Part shown: positions 61,000 through 64,000 of the stretch, piece by piece
How positions within the stretch are numbered: position 1 is the first letter of the stretch
Layout: each line of letters begins with the position of its first letter
NCBI RefSeq assembly: GCF_958979055.1
Contig: NC_084886.1
Location: 126,501 to 190,500 of the forward strand
Source of the DNA: Alnus glutinosa
Lineage: Eukaryota > Streptophyta > Magnoliopsida > Fagales > Betulaceae
Length of the DNA: 64,000 nucleotides
Direction: 5' to 3'
Notes under the pieces: model-generated
What the model was told of the DNA's origin: nothing
Seen by the model: only the letters and a program-made list of their open reading frames with translations
Database searches by the model: none
Made by a program: the position numbers and the translations under genes

Positions 61000-63900
61000 T
61001 TTACATACGTACACATGTTTGAAGGACCCCCCTCGTGGAAGATTACGAGCTTATGGACAATGGTATTATTATTCCTGACTAAAATAATAGTAGTGGTAAT
61101 ACAGCTATGTCCATGGCGGTTGCAGAGCCCTTTTTTTTTCTTTTTCTTTTTTGGGTGTCTGGGACGAGGGTTTCTACTTTCTAGTGAGTAGTTTCTACTA
61201 TTTACCGTTTTCCTTTCGGCACCTTGGAGTGGTAATTACTAAAAACTCAAAGACAGCAATGCGTTTGATTGTTTGAATTCAATAGGTTAAGAGCGTAGGG
61301 CATCACCAAGTGGCTATTGCCTCCACCTCCCCGCATCACCTTTTGCCTTTACCCATTGACTCATTCTGCTCCCATTTACGGGTCTGACCTTCCCCTTTTG
61401 TCTTTTTTTTGCATGTGCTGTATTTCAGGCCTTCAGCGCAGCTCATGGTCTGAGAGGCAGAAACAGTTTCCTCGGCCAATGGATGAGTTTTCAGTTTTCA
61501 CAGTGCGGCCACAATTTGCTTAAAAATTTAAATGAAGCCAATGTTAAAGTTTTATCCATTATCACTGGATATAAGCAAATGCTCCAAATCAAACATATAG
61601 ATGGCTTTAATTATCAGGATTTGGCTTAAACGGTGTAAAAAAAATTAAAGCACTCGAATTTTAATTTTTCCGACTATTCAGATTTAATTTATAAAAATTT
61701 ATATTATCAGGCACAAATCATTTAGAGGTTCTAGAAACCTTTTCTCTTTTCCACGTCACTCTTGTAATTGATTGCTTATATACAGTTGGTTCTTATGTTA
61801 GTATTTGACTGCATAGAATTGGGCATTTGGGTGCATCAGTCACGGTAATTGCCTTATTCTTTCGGTTAAGGAAAATCCTTTACTTTCTCTCTTCTTCTTC
61901 TTTTTTTTTTTCTTTTTTTTTTAAAAAAATAATTTCAAATAACATGTCATCATCTTACGAAACTATGACACATTGTTCAAAATAGTATATTTCATTCATG
62001 ATTGACATATTATTTGTAAATAAACTTAAAAAGAAAAAAATTAACAAAAATAAAAAAGTAAGTGTAGCACTTTTTCTTCCGTTAATTGCAAAGCTTATTC
62101 CATGTATTACGTTAAATTTAATGATAAATTTAAAAATAAGATGGATAGAAAATAAATAATAAAAAAAAAAAAAAAATTATATCATAGAAATTTCTATGTA
62201 TTTATAATATACCATTTCCCTTTTTTTAATTTAGCTTGAACTTTTTTAATGCTCCATTAGTTCATTTGGTTGTCATGAAAGTCAAGCGACAACGAGAAAG
62301 AGGGAAAAGAAGATTAAGATTAATGGTCTGATTGAAAATCTTTTTCAAAACTCTTTTCACTCAAATGCTGGCTTGTTTCGATTCCCTATTATTTTTTACT
62401 ATTTTTATTTATTTCTATAATTCATGTTTGGCAACTTTTTACACCCAATTCAAATTTTTTCATCCCAACTCAATTTTTTTTAACCCAAACTTAAAAAAAA
62501 AAAAAAATAATTAAAAAAAAAAAAAAGAAAGGCAATAAAAAAACATATCCAGACACGTGGAGTAACTCGAAAACCACCCCGTCAATTTTTTTTTTTCAGT
62601 CTTAGGTTTTTGAATTTTTTTATTATTTTCAGTTTTACTTTTCCTTTTACTTTTTTCCAATTATATTAAATTTAATTCACATTCCCAAATATATATTCTA
62701 AATTTTGTTTTCTATTTTCTAAACCATCCAAAATTTTTTCAAATCTCTTTTTTATTTGAGATATTCACAATTTTAAAAACAATACAATAAAAAGCGCATA
62801 CCCAAACATGCCCAAAAATAATTATTCAAACCAATTTTTAAATGTGGTCGCTACCACACTTTTTAAAGCAAACAACAAAATTCTTTTCAAAAAAAAAAAA
62901 AACATTTCTCAAAAAATAAATACAAAAACACTTCTAAAAAAATAATTACCATAAATTTCTATTTGTCTTTGCGGTAACTGTTATGAAATTTTGATAGCCA
63001 TGCAATGGCATGAATGTTTGGTGGCTGCCACAAGCTTTCAACAATCCCGTCATGACTACTATGAACTTTTTGTGGAGCCCGACAATGACCGTCATAAACG
63101 TCCGGCACAATGACCAGCCAATCCGTTTCGCAGTCTCACGGTGGCTGCAATGAAAAGCTATGGTTCCACCATTGTTACCATATGCTTTATAGGTAATTAA
63201 CAAATTCTTTTAATGTTTTGAGACTTGCTATTAGAGCTATTTAATTATTGGTTGCATTATATGGGCGGTGCTCATAAGTCATAACTTGCTTTAACTATTG
63301 CTCTGGTAATACGATATTGGTAGGTGAGTTGTGAGACAAGAGGGACTGAGGGACCCTTGGCTTTTGTTTTCGATGACCTAAAAATAACCTCTTTTCAGTT
63401 AAATCAAAAAATACAAATTAGTATGAACTTACAGACATGAAAAAAAAAATAATAATAAATAAATAAATTGGATGCGGGATAATAAGATGTAATTAGAAGA
63501 CAATATGTACCGTAAAGGGAGAAAGCAGTTGTAACTAGTGCTAAGGTAACTCACCAATTGGGCAACTAATTGGTAAGATTAGGTAAGATTTTTAAATATT
63601 TTTATTTTTAGAAAAAAAAAAAACAGAAAACAAAAATGAAGAAGAGAAACCAAAAGAAATATATATATATATATAGACAGGCAAAGGTTCTTAAGATACA
63701 CAACACACTTTTTGAAGTGCTCGATTCCAAAAAAAAAATCCCACTCCTTAGTAAGGTTGACAAAATAGGTTGATATGTCAAGTTCGGATCAATCCGTTTG
63801 TTAAATTGTAGTTGATTATTTTGTATTTTTAATTTAAAAATGTATTTTGATGTAATATAAAAAGAAGAATTTGTTTTTTTAAAATGTATTATAGGGTTCA

Positions 63901-64000
63901 CATTTTAGAAAGTATTTTTTATAGTGTATTTGTTTATTTTGAGAAAAAAAAAATGTTAAACATTATAATTTTATCTCACTTTATTGATGTGATACTGTTA
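61000..64000. other. AT-rich intergenic end of window
   Basis: Long A and T tracts (61900-61927, 62160-62176, 62490-62526, 62888-62901) and a (TA)n at about 63659-63675. An 85-codon minus-strand reading (62946-63203) has no family resemblance. No gene recognised; distal XTH promoter elements may lie at the left edge. Confidence 0.5.

Noticed and set aside
62946..63203. 85-codon minus-strand reading
   Set aside because: No domain, no splice context, AT-rich surroundings.

Overview
The window is nuclear DNA of a eudicot plant, most likely a woody species. It has AT-rich intergenic DNA, GT-AG introns, plant-specific gene families (chloroplast GapA, XTH, DUF247) and dense nested transposable elements. 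I cannot name the species; a tree of the Fagales type would fit. Everything was read by eye, so no similarity score is computed. Exon boundaries come from splice dinucleotides plus reading-frame continuity.

Layout. 1-1.76 kb is a decayed Ty3/gypsy pol 3' end with foreign DNA inside it. 2.76-4.8 kb holds rearranged relics of an endogenous plant pararetrovirus, cut by a hAT-like element that carries a piece of a host gene. 6.9-8.5 kb has a 176-bp direct repeat around a second hAT-like element. 11.4-12.2 kb is a GC-rich non-LTR retroposon. 13.9-19.9 kb is an intact 13-exon HGSNAT-like membrane acyltransferase gene on the plus strand. 20.4-21.9 kb is a convergent two-exon DUF247 gene.

22.6-33.3 kb is a phosphatidylinositol synthase (PIS) pseudogene on the minus strand. 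Its exons are scattered over 10.6 kb and its introns are filled by a truncated LINE with a 16-bp target duplication, a long-TIR MITE, two oppositely oriented large LTRs (one a solo LTR with its duplication) and a TRIM. 35-38.8 kb carries a second TRIM of the same family, another solo LTR and a Mutator-like MITE. 39.2-47.0 kb is a 7.7-kb LTR-derived element whose two outer ends are both LTR 3' ends, in inverted orientation, flanked by a 5-bp target duplication. I consider it the most unusual structure here. 47.3-51.0 kb is an internally deleted Ty1/copia element with a hAT MITE in one LTR.

51.5-60.8 kb is a gene island: RPL21 (minus; canonical start codon read as ACG), GAPA (plus), which shares a short divergent promoter region with RPL21, and an XTH gene (minus). 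The last 3 kb is AT-rich with no gene recognised.

The intact genes are unrelated in function: Calvin cycle (GapA), cell-wall xyloglucan remodelling (XTH), cytosolic translation (RPL21), a membrane acetyltransferase-like protein and a DUF247 protein. The main regional story is repeated retroelement and DNA-transposon insertion, with clear nesting order and intact target duplications.
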